A stretch of 64,000 nt of DNA, from the NCBI RefSeq assembly GCF_039962255.1, contig NZ_JAMPKY010000005.1, positions 62,001-126,000 of the forward strand, in the 5' to 3' direction. The stretch is from Leptolyngbya subtilissima AS-A7. Lineage in GTDB: Bacteria > Cyanobacteriota > Cyanobacteriia > Phormidesmidales > Phormidesmidaceae. The position numbers were made by a program, and so were the translations under genes. The notes beneath the pieces are model-generated. The model was not told the origin of the DNA, searched no databases, and saw nothing but the letters and a program-made list of their open reading frames with translations. Shown here piece after piece: positions 63,929 to 64,000 of this stretch (position 1 is the stretch's first letter; every line of letters begins with the position of its first letter).

Positions 63929-64000
63929 CTATTCGTTACCGGCTTCTAAGGCCAGACTGTTTGTGGGTGGTTCTAGCACCTCGACAACGCCGGTTTCGCC
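63929..64000 (-). CDS. C-terminal end of a gene running in from beyond the window
   Basis: The minus strand from the window edge reads 23 in-frame codons ending in TAG at 63929: GETGVVEVLEPPTNSLALEA and then GNE. Codon use is like that of neighbouring genes and the acidic end is plausible for a real C-terminus. Too little is present to assign a family. Confidence 0.45.
   Translation of the reverse strand, partial: GETGVVEVLEPPTNSLALEAGNE

Overview
The window reads as chromosome of a filamentous or otherwise gliding, surface-associated cyanobacterium. The evidence is a phycobilisome rod-core linker (cpcG), a DXCF-type cyanobacteriochrome receptor, PATAN-domain response regulators, HmpF, a PEP-CTERM protein, and many copies of the HIP1 octamer GCGATCGC (for example 598-605 and 3224-3231). 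The base composition is moderately GC-rich. A Leptolyngbya/Nodosilinea-like host is an inference only. No tRNA, rRNA, IS element, prophage or CRISPR array was recognised.

Layout. Positions 1-7310 hold unlinked housekeeping or accessory genes: a secreted PPC/TPR protein, cpcG, fumC, a PEP-CTERM protein, a NurA-family nuclease, a small membrane protein, and a ferrochelatase-family protein with a histidine-rich tail. Positions 7483-26000 hold two complete chemotaxis-like operons on the minus strand, each in the order PATAN-REC, CheY, CheW, MCP, CheA-REC. The first (16109-7483) has a Cache/GAF receptor. The second (25976-17054) is pixGHIJL-like and its PixJ has the two cysteines of a blue/green photoreceptor; a stand-alone CheW-like gene lies between the two. 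Positions 26845-37267 hold a cellulose-type exopolysaccharide operon: beta-barrel, TPR protein, GH8 glucanase, BcsB, BcsA with PilZ. Positions 37828-42163 hold a lipoprotein, a pentapeptide-repeat protein, small proteins, a GNAT enzyme and GlcD. Positions 42319-52039 hold a third chemotaxis-like operon (pilGHIJL/hmp type), with hmpF divergent from it at 52868. The rest holds small conserved proteins, a RecB-like nuclease, a class V aminotransferase, mnmG, an SDR, an M28 peptidase, an M23 peptidase and the tail of one more gene.

How it fits together. Three PATAN/CheY/CheW/MCP/CheA systems, HmpF and a cellulose synthase operon within about 47 kb look like a surface-behaviour region: light-directed type IV pilus motility, pilus assembly control and secreted matrix. 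No GGDEF, EAL or pilus structural gene is present here, so the c-di-GMP source for the PilZ domain of BcsA and the pilus motor lie elsewhere.

The most unusual non-coding signal is a family of G-rich/C-rich repeats. They fill the whole stop-to-start gap at three intra-operon junctions (MCP-CheA in the first two taxis operons and BcsB-BcsA). They leave the downstream genes with C-rich leaders lacking a Shine-Dalgarno sequence, and partial versions occur at neighbouring junctions.
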